From: Achromobacter dolens
GTDB lineage: Bacteria; Pseudomonadota; Gammaproteobacteria; Burkholderiales; Burkholderiaceae_B
Direction of reading: 5' to 3'
Assembly: GCF_902859745.1 (NCBI RefSeq)
Contig: NZ_CADIJW010000004.1
Span: 1-64,000, forward strand
Length of the DNA: 64,000 nt
Positions 55,247-64,000 of this stretch are shown piece after piece; the stretch's first letter is position 1; each line of letters begins with the position of its first letter. Both the position numbers and the translations under genes were made by a program. The notes beneath the pieces are model-generated. The model had not been told where the DNA came from, did no database searches, and worked only from the letters and a program-made list of their open reading frames with translations.

Positions 55247-56122
55247 ATGCGAATTACCCAACCCCTGTCCTATCGGCTCGACCTCCCGCAGCAATATCCG
55301 AACTCGGCGCCCTCGGCCCCGCTGGTGCTGGACTCCCCGCACAGCGGCACCACCTACCCGCCCGACTTCGCGCCCGCGGTCGATTTTGGCGCCTTGCGCA
55401 CGGCCGAGGACACCTGGGTTGACGATCTGTGGGGCGACGCCATCGACATGGGCGTGCCCATGATCGCCGCGAGCTTTCCGCGCGCCTATATCGACGCCAA
55501 TCGCGCCCCCGACGAAATCGACGAACTGCTGCTGGACCAGGCCTGGCCCGGCGCGGTCAACGCCTCGCCCAAGGTCAAGCTGGGCAAGGGCCTGATCTGG
55601 CGCATGCTGGATGACGGCACGCCGCTGTACGACCGCAAGCTGAGCGTCGAGGAAGTGACGCACCGCATCGAGGCCTGCTGGAAGCCGTACCACGCCGCCC
55701 TCGGCCAGGTGCTCGACAGCGCCCACCAGAAGTTCGGCAAGGTCTGGCACATCAACTGCCACTCCATGCCCAGCGTCGCCGGTGCCTACGCCACCGACCG
55801 TCCCGGCCTGGTCCACCCCGACTTCGTGCTGGGCGACCGCGACGGCAGCACCAGCGACCCGGCCTTCCGCGAATTCATCGCGGCCTGGCTGCGCGAGCGC
55901 GGCTACAACGTGACCGTGAACGATCCCTACAAGGGCGTCGAACTGGTGCGCGCCTTCGGCCGCCCCGAAGAAGGCCGCCACAGCCTGCAGATCGAGATCA
56001 ACCGCAAGCTCTACATGGACGAGGTCAGCCTGCGTCCGTCGGCCAATTATGGCCGCCTCAAGGCAGACCTGCGCGACCTCACCGCCGCGCTGATCGACTG
56101 GACTCGCGCGCAGACGGCCTGA
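55247..56122 (+). CDS. N-formylglutamate amidohydrolase
   Basis: A 291-aa metal-dependent hydrolase that releases formate and glutamate from N-formylglutamate, the last step of one histidine breakdown route. The N-terminal LVLDSPHSGTTYPPDF (26-41), the central HINCHSMPSV (about 168-177) and the C-terminal LQIEINRKLYMDE are the hallmark segments. It is 70 bp after the Bug gene on the same strand. No other hut gene is in the window, so its role in histidine catabolism is inferred. Confidence 0.9.
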   Translation: MRITQPLSYRLDLPQQYPNSAPSAPLVLDSPHSGTTYPPDFAPAVDFGALRTAEDTWVDDLWGDAIDMGVPMIAASFPRAYIDANRAPDEIDELLLDQAWPGAVNASPKVKLGKGLIWRMLDDGTPLYDRKLSVEEVTHRIEACWKPYHAALGQVLDSAHQKFGKVWHINCHSMPSVAGAYATDRPGLVHPDFVLGDRDGSTSDPAFREFIAAWLRERGYNVTVNDPYKGVELVRAFGRPEEGRHSLQIEINRKLYMDEVSLRPSANYGRLKADLRDLTAALIDWTRAQTA

Positions 56123-56197
56123 CGCCGGACGCCTGCGCGCCAGTGCCGGCCAGCAGCCCGTTGTCAGTCTGGCCGGTATGACCGGGGCGCGAGCCCC

Positions 56198-56234
56198 AAA
56201 AGCCCCATGGTTAACCCCATGGGGCTTTTCTTTT
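56198..56234 (+). terminator. Terminator after N-formylglutamate amidohydrolase gene
   Basis: AAAAGCCCCATGG pairs with CCATGGGGCTTTT around a six-base loop, followed by more T. A 13-bp perfect stem. Confidence 0.9.
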
Positions 56235-56307
56235 GGACGGCGCGCAAACTCCTCCCCGGCGCGTATATCCGTTATAACTACGGCGAACCTTCTGAGGAGA
56301 GGCGTCG

Positions 56308-57426
56308 ATGCACATCGGGATACCAAGGGAAACCCGAGACGGGGAAACCCGTGTCGCAGCAACACCGGAGACCGTCAAGAAGTACGTGGGCGGCAAACAC
56401 ACCGTTGTCGTGGAGCGTGGCGCGGGCACCGCGGCGCGCTATCTGGATGAAGCCTACGAGGCCGCCGGCGCCACGCTCGGCAGCGCCCAGGAGGCCCTGG
56501 GGGCGGAGCTGGTCATGAAGGTTCGCGCGCCCTCCGCGGTCGAACTGCCGCAGATGAAGGCCGGCGCCGTGGTCATCGGCATGCTCGATCCCTTCGACGC
56601 CGAGGGCCTCGCGCAGATGGCCACGGCCGGCCTGACCGGCTTCGCGCTGGAAGCCGCGCCCCGCATCACCCGCGCGCAGAGCCTGGACGTGCTGTCGTCG
56701 CAGGCCAACCTGGCCGGCTACAAGGCCGTGCTGCTGGCGGCCCACCACTACGGCCGCCTGATCCCCATGATGATGACCGCCGCCGGCACCCTCAAGGCCG
56801 CGCGCGCGGTGGTGTTGGGCACCGGCGTCGCAGGCCTGCAGGCCATCGCGACGGCCAAGCGCCTGGGCGCGGTGGTCGAGGCCTCCGACGTGCGGCCGGC
56901 CGCGCGCGAGCAGGTCGAATCGCTCGGCGCCAAGTTCATCGACGTGCCGTTCGAGACCGACGAAGAACGCGAGATCGCGCAGGGCGTGGGCGGTTACGCC
57001 CGCCCCATGCCGCCGGCCTGGATGGCGCGGCAGGCGGCGCTGGTGTCGGAGCGCTGCAAGCAGGCCGACATCGTCATCACCACCGCGCTCATCCCGGGCC
57101 GGCCCGCGCCGACGCTGGTGTCGGCCGAAACCGTCGCGGCCATGAAGCCCGGCTCGGTGCTGGTGGACCTGGCGGTCGAGCGCGGCGGCAACTGCCCGCT
57201 GTCCGAAAAAGGCAAGGTGGTCGAAAAGCACGGCGTGACCCTGGTGGGGCTGACCAACCTGCCCGGCCTGGTCGCGACGGACGCGTCGGCGCTCTACGCC
57301 CGCAACATCCTCGACTTCCTGAAACTCATCATCAATGCGGACGGCGCGCTGGCGATCCAGCGCGACGATGAAATCGTGGCGGCCTGCCTGGTGTGCGAAG
57401 GCGGCAATGTGACGCGCAGGAGCTGA
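56308..57426 (+). CDS. pntAA: NAD(P) transhydrogenase, NAD-binding subunit alpha-1
   Basis: A 372-aa soluble subunit dI of the proton-translocating transhydrogenase. It begins MHIGIPRET like alanine dehydrogenase/PntA proteins. The Rossmann motif is GTGVAGLQAIATAKRLGA (about 172-189). It binds NADH and hands hydride to PntB-bound NADP+. The membrane helices found at the end of E. coli PntA are on the separate next gene, giving a three-subunit arrangement. Confidence 0.95.
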   Translation: MHIGIPRETRDGETRVAATPETVKKYVGGKHTVVVERGAGTAARYLDEAYEAAGATLGSAQEALGAELVMKVRAPSAVELPQMKAGAVVIGMLDPFDAEGLAQMATAGLTGFALEAAPRITRAQSLDVLSSQANLAGYKAVLLAAHHYGRLIPMMMTAAGTLKAARAVVLGTGVAGLQAIATAKRLGAVVEASDVRPAAREQVESLGAKFIDVPFETDEEREIAQGVGGYARPMPPAWMARQAALVSERCKQADIVITTALIPGRPAPTLVSAETVAAMKPGSVLVDLAVERGGNCPLSEKGKVVEKHGVTLVGLTNLPGLVATDASALYARNILDFLKLIINADGALAIQRDDEIVAACLVCEGGNVTRRS

Positions 57427-57430
57427 CAGC

Positions 57431-57748
57431 ATGGAAGCGATCAACCCCACCCTGATGAATCTCATCATCTTCGTGCTGGCCATCTACGTCGGCTACCACG
57501 TGGTCTGGAACGTCACCCCCGCGCTGCATACGCCATTGATGGCGGTGACCAACGCGATCTCGGCCATCATCATCGTCGGCGCCATGCTGGCGGCGGCGCT
57601 GACCGAAGGCGGACTGGCGCGCGGCATGGGCGTGTTCGCCGTGGCGCTGGCCGCGGTCAACGTGTTCGGCGGCTTCCTGGTCACGCGGCGCATGCTGGAG
57701 ATGTTCAAGAAGAAAGAGAAGAAGCCGGCCAAGGAGGACGCGAAATGA
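57431..57748 (+). CDS. pntAB: NAD(P) transhydrogenase, membrane subunit alpha-2
   Basis: A 105-aa protein with three membrane helices (about 10-30, 38-62, 66-88) and a Lys-rich cytosolic tail. It corresponds to the membrane part of E. coli PntA. It starts four bases after pntAA and overlaps pntB by four bases (ATGA), so translation is coupled. Confidence 0.94.
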   Translation: MEAINPTLMNLIIFVLAIYVGYHVVWNVTPALHTPLMAVTNAISAIIIVGAMLAAALTEGGLARGMGVFAVALAAVNVFGGFLVTRRMLEMFKKKEKKPAKEDAK

Positions 57749-59184
57749 TCTCGCTGAACCTCGTCACGCTGCTTTACCTGATTGCGTCGGTCTGCTTCAT
57801 CCAGGCGCTCAAGGGCCTGTCGCATCCAACAACGTCGCGCCTGGGCAATGCCTTCGGCATGGCCGGCATGGCGATCGCGGTGCTGACCACCGGCGCGCTC
57901 ATCGTCGGCCTGGCGCGCAGCGGCACCGCCGGCATCGGGTTGGGCTGGGTGCTGCTGGGCCTCTTGGTCGGCGGCTCCATCGGCACGCTGATGGCCAAGC
58001 GCGTCGAAATGACCAAGATGCCCGAGCTGGTCGCATTCATGCACAGCATGATCGGCCTGGCGGCGGTCGCCATCGCGGTCGCGGTGGTGGCCGAGCCGCA
58101 CGCCTTCGGCATCGTCGCCGCCGGCACGCTGATCCCCACCGGCAACCGCTTCGAACTGTTCATCGGCACCTTCGTCGGCGCCATTACTTTCTCGGGCTCG
58201 GTGATCGCCTTCGGCAAGCTGTCGGGCAAGTACAAGTTCCGGCTGTTCCAGGGCGCGCCGGTGGTGTTCGCCGGCCAGCACATGCTGAACCTGGCGCTGG
58301 CGCTGCTGATGCTGGCGATGGGCGTGTGGTTCATGCTGACCCAGGCCTGGACTCCGTTCATCATCATGACGCTGATCGCCTTCGTGCTGGGCGTGCTGAT
58401 CATCATCCCGATCGGCGGCGCCGACATGCCGGTGGTGGTGTCGATGCTGAACAGCTATTCGGGCTGGGCGGCGGCGGGCATCGGCTTCTCGCTCAACAAC
58501 CCGATGCTGATCATCGCCGGCTCGCTGGTGGGTTCGTCCGGCGCCATCCTCTCGTACATCATGTGCAAGGCGATGAACCGCTCGTTCTTCAACGTGATCC
58601 TGGGCGGCTTCGGCGGCCAGGCCGGCGAGGCCGCGGCGGCGGGCGGCGGCCAGCAACGCAGCGTCAAGTCGGGCAGCCCTGACGACGCGGCCTTCCTGAT
58701 GACCAACGCCGAGAGCGTCACCATCGTGCCGGGCTACGGCCTGGCGGTGGCGCGCGCCCAGCACGCGCTCAAGGAACTGGCCGAAAAGCTCACCGAGCGC
58801 GGCGTGACGGTCAAGTACGCGATCCACCCGGTCGCCGGCCGCATGCCGGGCCATATGAACGTGCTGCTGGCCGAGGCGGAAGTGCCTTACGACCAGGTCT
58901 TCGAGATGGAAGACATCAACAGCGAGTTCGGCCAGACCGACGTGGTGCTGGTGCTGGGCGCCAACGACGTGGTCAACCCGGCGGCCAAGAACGATCCCAA
59001 GTCGCCGATCGCCGGCATGCCGATCCTGGAAGCCTACAAGGCCCGCACCGTGATCGTGAACAAGCGTTCGATGGCTTCGGGCTACGCCGGCCTGGACAAC
59101 GAGCTCTTCTACATGGACCGCACGATGATGGTCTTCGGCGACGCCAAGAAAGTGCTGGAAGACATGGTCAAGGCGGTGGAATGA
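57745..59184 (+). CDS. pntB: NAD(P) transhydrogenase subunit beta
   Basis: A 479-aa subunit with about nine membrane helices in the first 290 residues and the NADP(H)-binding domain dIII at about 300-479. Landmarks: VPGYGLAVARAQHALKELAEKL (NADP loop), GRMPGHMNVLLAEA and VVNPAAKNDP. It uses the proton gradient to make NADPH from NADH. Confidence 0.96.
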   Translation: MISLNLVTLLYLIASVCFIQALKGLSHPTTSRLGNAFGMAGMAIAVLTTGALIVGLARSGTAGIGLGWVLLGLLVGGSIGTLMAKRVEMTKMPELVAFMHSMIGLAAVAIAVAVVAEPHAFGIVAAGTLIPTGNRFELFIGTFVGAITFSGSVIAFGKLSGKYKFRLFQGAPVVFAGQHMLNLALALLMLAMGVWFMLTQAWTPFIIMTLIAFVLGVLIIIPIGGADMPVVVSMLNSYSGWAAAGIGFSLNNPMLIIAGSLVGSSGAILSYIMCKAMNRSFFNVILGGFGGQAGEAAAAGGGQQRSVKSGSPDDAAFLMTNAESVTIVPGYGLAVARAQHALKELAEKLTERGVTVKYAIHPVAGRMPGHMNVLLAEAEVPYDQVFEMEDINSEFGQTDVVLVLGANDVVNPAAKNDPKSPIAGMPILEAYKARTVIVNKRSMASGYAGLDNELFYMDRTMMVFGDAKKVLEDMVKAVE

Positions 59185-59265
59185 TGCGCCGGCGCCGCGA
59201 TGCGTGCGCATCGCGGCGTCTTTCCCCGACGCGCTCCAGAGGATTCCCGCGACGCGGCGGCCGGC

Positions 59266-60495
59266 CTAGGCGCGGGCCAGTTGCTCGTCCACCACTTCGA
59301 TCCAGTGCCGCACCGGCGTGCCGGTGCCGCTCTGCAAATGGCCGATGCAACCGATGTTGGCCGACAGGATCACATCCGGCGCGGCCGGCGCGATGGCGCC
59401 CAGCTTGCGGTCGCGCAGCGCCAGCGCGATCTCCGGATTGAGCACCGAATAGGCCCCGGCCGAGCCGCAGCACAGGTGCTGTTCAGCGAACGGCTGCAGC
59501 TCGAAGCCAAGATCGGCCAGCAACCGCTCCGACAAAGGCCGCAGGCCCTGCCAGTGCTGCAGCGTGCAGGGCGGATGGAACGCCGCCCGCACCCGCTTTT
59601 CCGACAGTCGCTGGCGTAGCTCATCGGCCTGCGGCGCGACGATTTCCGCCACATCCTTCACCAGCGCCACGATGTCCGCGGCGCGCTGCGCGTAGGCCGG
59701 ATCGTGACGCAGGTGATGGGCGTATTCCTTGACCATGGCGCCGCAGCCCGACGCATTCATGACGATGGCCTCGACCGCGCCATCGCGCACCAGCGGCCAC
59801 CACGCGTCGACGTTGGCGCGCATCTGGTCCAGCGCGGCCGCCTGCGCGTCCAGGTGGAAACTGGCCGCGCCGCAGCAGCCCGCGTCGGGCGCGATGCGCG
59901 CGCCGATGCCGATGGCGTTGAGCACGCGGATGGTGGCGGCGTCGATCGACGGCATCATCGACGGCTGCACGCAACCGGCCAGCATCAGCACCTGGCGCGT
60001 GTGGCCCTCCACCTGCGGCAACGCGCCGGCCGGACGCCGCTCGGGCACCTTGCGCTTGAGCGATTCCGGCAGGACGCCGCGCACCGCCTGCCCCAGGCGC
60101 ATGGCCGGCCCGAACAGCGGCGACAGCATGGCCCGGCGCAGCATCTTGCGCTTGGCCTTCTCGGCCCACGGCCGCGGCACCCGCTCCTCGACGATCTGGC
60201 GGCCGATGTCCACCAGATGCCCATATTCCACGCCCGACGGGCAGGTGGTTTCGCAATTGCGGCAGGTCAGGCAGCGGTCCAGATGCTGTTGGGTCGATTG
60301 CGTCGGTTCGGCGCCTTCCAGCACCTGTTTGATCAGGTAGATGCGGCCGCGCGGGCTGTCGAGCTCGTCGCCCAGCACCTGGTAGGTCGGACAGGTGGCC
60401 GTGCAGAAGCCGCAATGCACGCAGCGCCGCAGGATCGCATCGGCCTCTTTGCCCAGATCGGTATCGCGGGCCCAGGCTGCCAGATTGGTTTGCAT
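59266..60495 (-). CDS. glcF: Glycolate oxidase iron-sulfur subunit GlcF
   Basis: A 409-aa protein with two [4Fe-4S] motifs: Cys25/28/31/35 (CVHCGFCTATCP) and Cys75/78/81/85 (CLTCRNCETTCP). Two CCG domains follow (MLAGCVQP with GCCGAAS; CTLQHW with CCGSAG). It passes electrons from GlcD/E flavin to quinone. It is last in the leftward glcD-glcE-glcF operon, five bases after glcE. Confidence 0.94.
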   Translation of the reverse strand: MQTNLAAWARDTDLGKEADAILRRCVHCGFCTATCPTYQVLGDELDSPRGRIYLIKQVLEGAEPTQSTQQHLDRCLTCRNCETTCPSGVEYGHLVDIGRQIVEERVPRPWAEKAKRKMLRRAMLSPLFGPAMRLGQAVRGVLPESLKRKVPERRPAGALPQVEGHTRQVLMLAGCVQPSMMPSIDAATIRVLNAIGIGARIAPDAGCCGAASFHLDAQAAALDQMRANVDAWWPLVRDGAVEAIVMNASGCGAMVKEYAHHLRHDPAYAQRAADIVALVKDVAEIVAPQADELRQRLSEKRVRAAFHPPCTLQHWQGLRPLSERLLADLGFELQPFAEQHLCCGSAGAYSVLNPEIALALRDRKLGAIAPAAPDVILSANIGCIGHLQSGTGTPVRHWIEVVDEQLARA

Positions 60496-60500
60496 GATGC

Positions 60501-61604
60501 CTATAGCTCCAGGACCAGCCGGCCGGGATTGAACAACCCCGCCGGATCGAGTTCTTGCTTGAGGCGGCGCGTGATCAACGCCACGCCCGGCGACAGCGGA
60601 TGGAACACGCCGTCGGCCGGCGGCCGCGTGCCGGCCGGACGGAACAGCGTTGCATGGCCGCCCAGCCGTTGCGCCAGTTCGCGCAGCTCGGTGGCGTCCC
60701 GCGCCCCCGACAGCCAGCGCTGGCCGCCGCCCCACTCCAGCAGGGCCTGCCCGCTGCCGATCGCTGCCGCCGTCGGCGGCAAAGCCAGCCGCCACAAGGG
60801 CTGTCCCGGCGCGAAGAACGGATGGGTCTGTTCGCGCAAGCCGGTCCACCAGGCCTGCGCCGCCTCCGGCGGCAGGTGATCGCCGCCGATCACCTGCCGC
60901 GCGCCGGCGATGGCCGGCGGCGCGCCCGACAGGCGCACATGCATCTGGCCTTCCTCGTCAGCGCCGCCGACCCAACTGGTCGCCGAAATCGGCAAGGGTT
61001 TGCCGCGCCACAGGGCGAAGCTGGCCAGCGCCTGGGCCTGCGTCGCCGGCAACGCCAGCGTCAGTTCCTCCATCGGCCGAGGCACGACCTTGAGTGACAC
61101 TTCGAGGATCGCGCCGAAGATGCCATGCGAACCGGCCAGCAGCCGCGACACGTCGTAGCCCGCCACGTTCTTCATGACCTCGCCGCCGAACGACAGCACA
61201 CGGCCGTCCGAATCCAGCAACTGCGCGCCAAGCACGAAGTCGCGCAAGGCGCCGGCGCTCATGCGGCGCGGTCCCGACAGGCCCGCGGCCACACAGCCGC
61301 CAACGGTGGCGGCGGGCGAGAAATGCGGCGGCTCGAAGGCCAGCATCTGGCCGTGTTCGGCCAGCGCCGCCTCCAGCTCCGCCAGCGGCGTGCCGGCCCT
61401 GACCGTCACCACCAGTTCCGACGGGTGATAGCTGACGATGCCGCGATACGGGGTCATGTCGAGCAGGCAATGGCCATCCTGCGGCGTCACTGGCCGGTAG
61501 TTGCCGTAGAACGCCTTGCTGCCGCCGCCCATGACGAACAGCGGCTTGTGACCGGCGCGAGCCGTCATGACCTGGTCGCACAATTCCGACAGGACGAAAT
61601 CCAT
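60501..61604 (-). CDS. glcE: Glycolate oxidase FAD-binding subunit GlcE
   Basis: A 367-aa FAD-binding type 4 protein. PCMH landmarks: GGGSKAFYG near the N-terminus, FSPAATVGGCVAAGLSGPRR (about 94-114) for the FAD pyrophosphate, and GSHGIFGAILEVSLKV (about 157-172). It works with GlcD and GlcF to oxidise glycolate to glyoxylate. The gene begins 12 bases after the glcD stop. Confidence 0.93.
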   Translation of the reverse strand: MDFVLSELCDQVMTARAGHKPLFVMGGGSKAFYGNYRPVTPQDGHCLLDMTPYRGIVSYHPSELVVTVRAGTPLAELEAALAEHGQMLAFEPPHFSPAATVGGCVAAGLSGPRRMSAGALRDFVLGAQLLDSDGRVLSFGGEVMKNVAGYDVSRLLAGSHGIFGAILEVSLKVVPRPMEELTLALPATQAQALASFALWRGKPLPISATSWVGGADEEGQMHVRLSGAPPAIAGARQVIGGDHLPPEAAQAWWTGLREQTHPFFAPGQPLWRLALPPTAAAIGSGQALLEWGGGQRWLSGARDATELRELAQRLGGHATLFRPAGTRPPADGVFHPLSPGVALITRRLKQELDPAGLFNPGRLVLEL

Positions 61605-61616
61605 GGGAGGGACGTC

Positions 61617-63116
61617 CTAGAAGCGTGCGAGATCCGGAAAGCGCAGCTCGCCCGCGTGTACGTGCATCTTGCCGTACTCGGCGCAGCGGGCCAGCGTAGG
61701 GATGACCTTTTCGGGGTTGAGCAGGCACGGCGGATCGAATGCCCGCTTGACCGCCAGGAACGCGTCGAGTTCTTCGCGAGAGAATTGCACGCACATTTGA
61801 TTTATTTTCTCCATTCCCACACCGTGCTCTCCAGTCACGGTTCCTCCCACCTGCACGCACAGTTCGAGTATGGCCGCGCCGAACTTCTCGGCGCGTTCCA
61901 CTTCGTCCGGTTTATTCGAATCGAACAGGATCAACGGATGCAGGTTGCCATCGCCCGCATGGAACACGTTGGCGCAGCGCAGGCCGAACTCGTCTTCCAT
62001 TTGCTCGATGGCGCCCAGCACCCGGGCGAGATGACGGCGCGGAATCGTGCCGTCCATGCAGTAGTAATCGGGCGACACGCGCCCGGCGGCGGGAAACGCG
62101 TTCTTGCGCCCCGCCCAGAATTTGAGCCGCTCGGCCTCCGAGGCCGACACCTGGCAGCGGGTCGAGCCGGCCGCGCGGAAGATGGCTTCCATGCGCGCGA
62201 TCTCGTGCGCCACTTCCTCTGGCGTGCCGTCGGATTCGCACAGCAGGATGGCCTGCGCATCCATGTCGTAGCCGGCGCGCACGAAGGGTTCGACCATATG
62301 CGTCGCGCGCCGGTCCATCATCTCCAGCCCGGCGGGAATGATGCCATCGGCGATCACCCGCGTCACCGCGTTGCCCGCGGCCTCGACGCTGGCGAAACTG
62401 GCCATCACCACCTGGGCGCAGGCCGGCTTGGGAATCAGCTTGACCGTCACCTCGGTCACCACGCCCAGCATGCCTTCCGAGCCGATGAACACCGACAGCA
62501 GGTCCAGCCCCGGCGCGTCCGGCGCCTCCGAGCCCAGCTCGACCACGTCGCCGTCGATCGTGACCATGCGCACCCGCAGCACGTTGTGCACTGTGAGGCC
62601 GTATTTCAGGCAATGCACCCCGCCCGAATTCTCGGCGACGTTGCCGCCGATCGAACAGGCGATCTGGCTCGACGGATCGGGCGCGTAATAAAGCCCGTAG
62701 GGCGCCGCGGCTTCCGAAATGGCAAGGTTGCGCACCCCGGGTTCGACCACCGCGGTCGCGCTGGCCAGGTCGATGTGCTTGATGCGATTGAACTTGGACA
62801 GGCCCAGCAGCACGCCCTGGCTGTGCGGCATCGCGCCGCCCGACAGACCGGTGCCGGCGCCGCGCGCCACCAGCGGCGCATTCAGGCGCTTGCAGATGCG
62901 CATCACCGCCTGCACCTGTTCCTCGGTCTCGGGCAAGGCCACCACTGCGGGCAATGCGCGGTAGAGCGACAGGCCGTCGCACTCGTAGGGGCGCGTGTCC
63001 TCTTCACGAAACAGCACGCAATGCGACGGCAGCGCGGCCGACAACGCCTCGACGAGTTGCTGCAACGAATAAGGCGCCTGCGCTTGTGCCAGGCCGGTTT
63101 CGACCAGTGAATTCAT
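61617..63116 (-). CDS. glcD: Glycolate oxidase catalytic subunit GlcD
   Basis: A 499-aa FAD-linked oxidase. FAD-binding motif: ARGAGTGLSGGAMPH (about 84-98) and GGNVAENSGGVHCLKYG (about 153-169). C-terminal motifs: HAGDGNLHPL (about 394-403) and TGEHGVGMEK (about 439-448), typical of glycolate/D-lactate oxidases. It is first in the glcDEF operon. The start at 63116 gives the family N-terminus. Confidence 0.94.
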   Translation of the reverse strand: MNSLVETGLAQAQAPYSLQQLVEALSAALPSHCVLFREEDTRPYECDGLSLYRALPAVVALPETEEQVQAVMRICKRLNAPLVARGAGTGLSGGAMPHSQGVLLGLSKFNRIKHIDLASATAVVEPGVRNLAISEAAAPYGLYYAPDPSSQIACSIGGNVAENSGGVHCLKYGLTVHNVLRVRMVTIDGDVVELGSEAPDAPGLDLLSVFIGSEGMLGVVTEVTVKLIPKPACAQVVMASFASVEAAGNAVTRVIADGIIPAGLEMMDRRATHMVEPFVRAGYDMDAQAILLCESDGTPEEVAHEIARMEAIFRAAGSTRCQVSASEAERLKFWAGRKNAFPAAGRVSPDYYCMDGTIPRRHLARVLGAIEQMEDEFGLRCANVFHAGDGNLHPLILFDSNKPDEVERAEKFGAAILELCVQVGGTVTGEHGVGMEKINQMCVQFSREELDAFLAVKRAFDPPCLLNPEKVIPTLARCAEYGKMHVHAGELRFPDLARF

Positions 63117-63321
63117 GAGCGCAACAATAGCGCGACCGCTGGCTGGACGCAGGCCGGGATTTACCCGCATCCTGCGTACAGCCAACGGCCGCGCGGCCCC
63201 GCAGAAGTAACCAGCCGTAAAGCCCCTGCGCATCGCGTGGACAAGCGCGTCGCGCCCCCGCACCATTCCCACTCATTGAGAACGCCCGTCGGCCGCGCGG
63301 GCTGCCCGTTCCCGCTGGCCG

Positions 63322-63350
63322 AAAAAAAACCGGCGGGTCATCCCCGCCGG
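63322..63350 (-). terminator. Terminator between the second FAD oxidase and glcD
   Basis: On the minus strand CCGGCGGG pairs with CCCGCCGG around a four-base loop, followed by eight T. It ends the gene entering from the right edge, so glcD has its own promoter in the 260-bp gap 63117-63376. Confidence 0.88.
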
Positions 63351-63376
63351 CCTTGATCCGCGTCCCTCCGGACGAC

Positions 63377-64000
63377 TCACCAGGAAACGATCTTGCCCGG
63401 GTTGAGGATGTTGTTCGGATCGAACGCATGCTTGAGGCTGCGCATCAGATCCAGCGCGTCATCGCCATGCTCTTCGGCCATGAACTGCATCTTGTGCAGG
63501 CCGATGCCATGCTCGCCGGTGCAGGTGCCATCCGCGGCGATGGCGCGCCGCACCAGGTTGTGGTTGATGGCCTCGGACTCCTGCCATTCGCGCTCGCTGT
63601 CGGCGTCCAGCAGCATCAGCACGTGGAAGTTGCCGTCGCCGACGTGGCCGACGATGGTGTACGGGAAGCTGGCGCGGTCCAGTTCCTCGACGGTGTCGCG
63701 CACGCAGTCAGCCAGGCGCGAGATCGGCACGCAGACGTCGGTGGTGCTGGCGCGGCAGCCGGGGCGCAGTTGCAGGCCGGCGAAGTAGGCGTTGTGGCGC
63801 GCGGTCCACAGGCGGCTGCGGTCCTCGGGGCGCTCGGCCCATTCGAAATCCATGCCGCCATGCTCGGCGGTGATGGCCTGCACGGTCTCGGCCTGCTCCT
63901 GCACGCCCGCCGGACTGCCGTGGAATTCGAACACCAGCAGCGGCGTCTCGCGCAGCGTCAGCTTGCTGTGGAGGTTGACGGCGCGCACGCTGGCCGCGTC
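63377..64000 (-). CDS. FAD-linked oxidase (D-lactate/glycolate oxidase type), C-terminal part
   Basis: The 207 C-terminal residues of a gene that enters from the right edge. VGHVGDGNFHVLML and TGEHGIGLHKMQFM are the conserved metal/flavin motifs of the GlcD/D-lactate dehydrogenase family. It ends with FDPNNILNPGKIVSW, as is usual for the family. It is paralogous to GlcD next door but separated by a terminator. Confidence 0.88.
   Translation of the reverse strand, partial: DAASVRAVNLHSKLTLRETPLLVFEFHGSPAGVQEQAETVQAITAEHGGMDFEWAERPEDRSRLWTARHNAYFAGLQLRPGCRASTTDVCVPISRLADCVRDTVEELDRASFPYTIVGHVGDGNFHVLMLLDADSEREWQESEAINHNLVRRAIAADGTCTGEHGIGLHKMQFMAEEHGDDALDLMRSLKHAFDPNNILNPGKIVSW

Overview
The window is GC-rich, densely coded betaproteobacterial chromosome. 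A Bug-family solute receptor, the tonB-exbB pair, the glcDEF block and a three-gene pntAA-pntAB-pntB transhydrogenase point to the Alcaligenaceae, most likely Bordetella or Achromobacter. This is recognition from protein content, not a database result.

Layout. (1) 1-9.4 kb: Fur-type iron operon (tonB, exbB running off the left edge), tRNA-Val, HU, a PKHD iron dioxygenase, a cystathionine gamma-synthase-family enzyme, rlmB and rnr, then two identical tRNA-Leu(CAG) genes bracketing a DTW-type tRNA modification gene. (2) 9.5-25.8 kb: transporters (EamA, AEC, YeeE/YedE, YddG-like), an FMN glutamate-synthase-like protein, a cardiolipin-synthase-like lipoprotein, an egtD-egtB ergothioneine operon, tRNA-Met, an esterase, several very small proteins and a diguanylate cyclase. 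(3) 25.98-41.03 kb: a phage-derived contractile tail locus. (4) 41.0-64 kb: ordinary chromosome with a DUF4153 membrane protein, an AI-2E-family exporter, cytochromes b561 and c', purB, a GST, a TauE/SafE permease, mnmA with a LysR gene, a Bug receptor, an N-formylglutamate amidohydrolase, the transhydrogenase, and glcDEF with a second FAD-linked oxidase cut by the right edge.

The most striking region is (3). It encodes a complete simple contractile tail: neck/tail terminator, sheath, tube, tail-assembly chaperone with an apparent -1 frameshift product, tape measure, Dit-like protein, plug, hub, spike, gp25-like and gpJ-like wedges, DUF2612 protein, fibre and fibre chaperone. A holin/endolysin/Rz/Rz1 cassette follows, and a LexA-type (S24) regulator controls a divergent operator region. 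No capsid, portal, terminase, integrase, transposase or replication gene is present. I read it as a tailocin (phage-tail-like bacteriocin) under a damage-responsive-looking switch, with the sheath-to-fibre-chaperone genes in one leftward operon and lysis genes separated from them by a terminator. Repeated TCGCTACC operators, a probable leaderless repressor transcript, and a run of leftward terminators before the tail operon suggest layered control.
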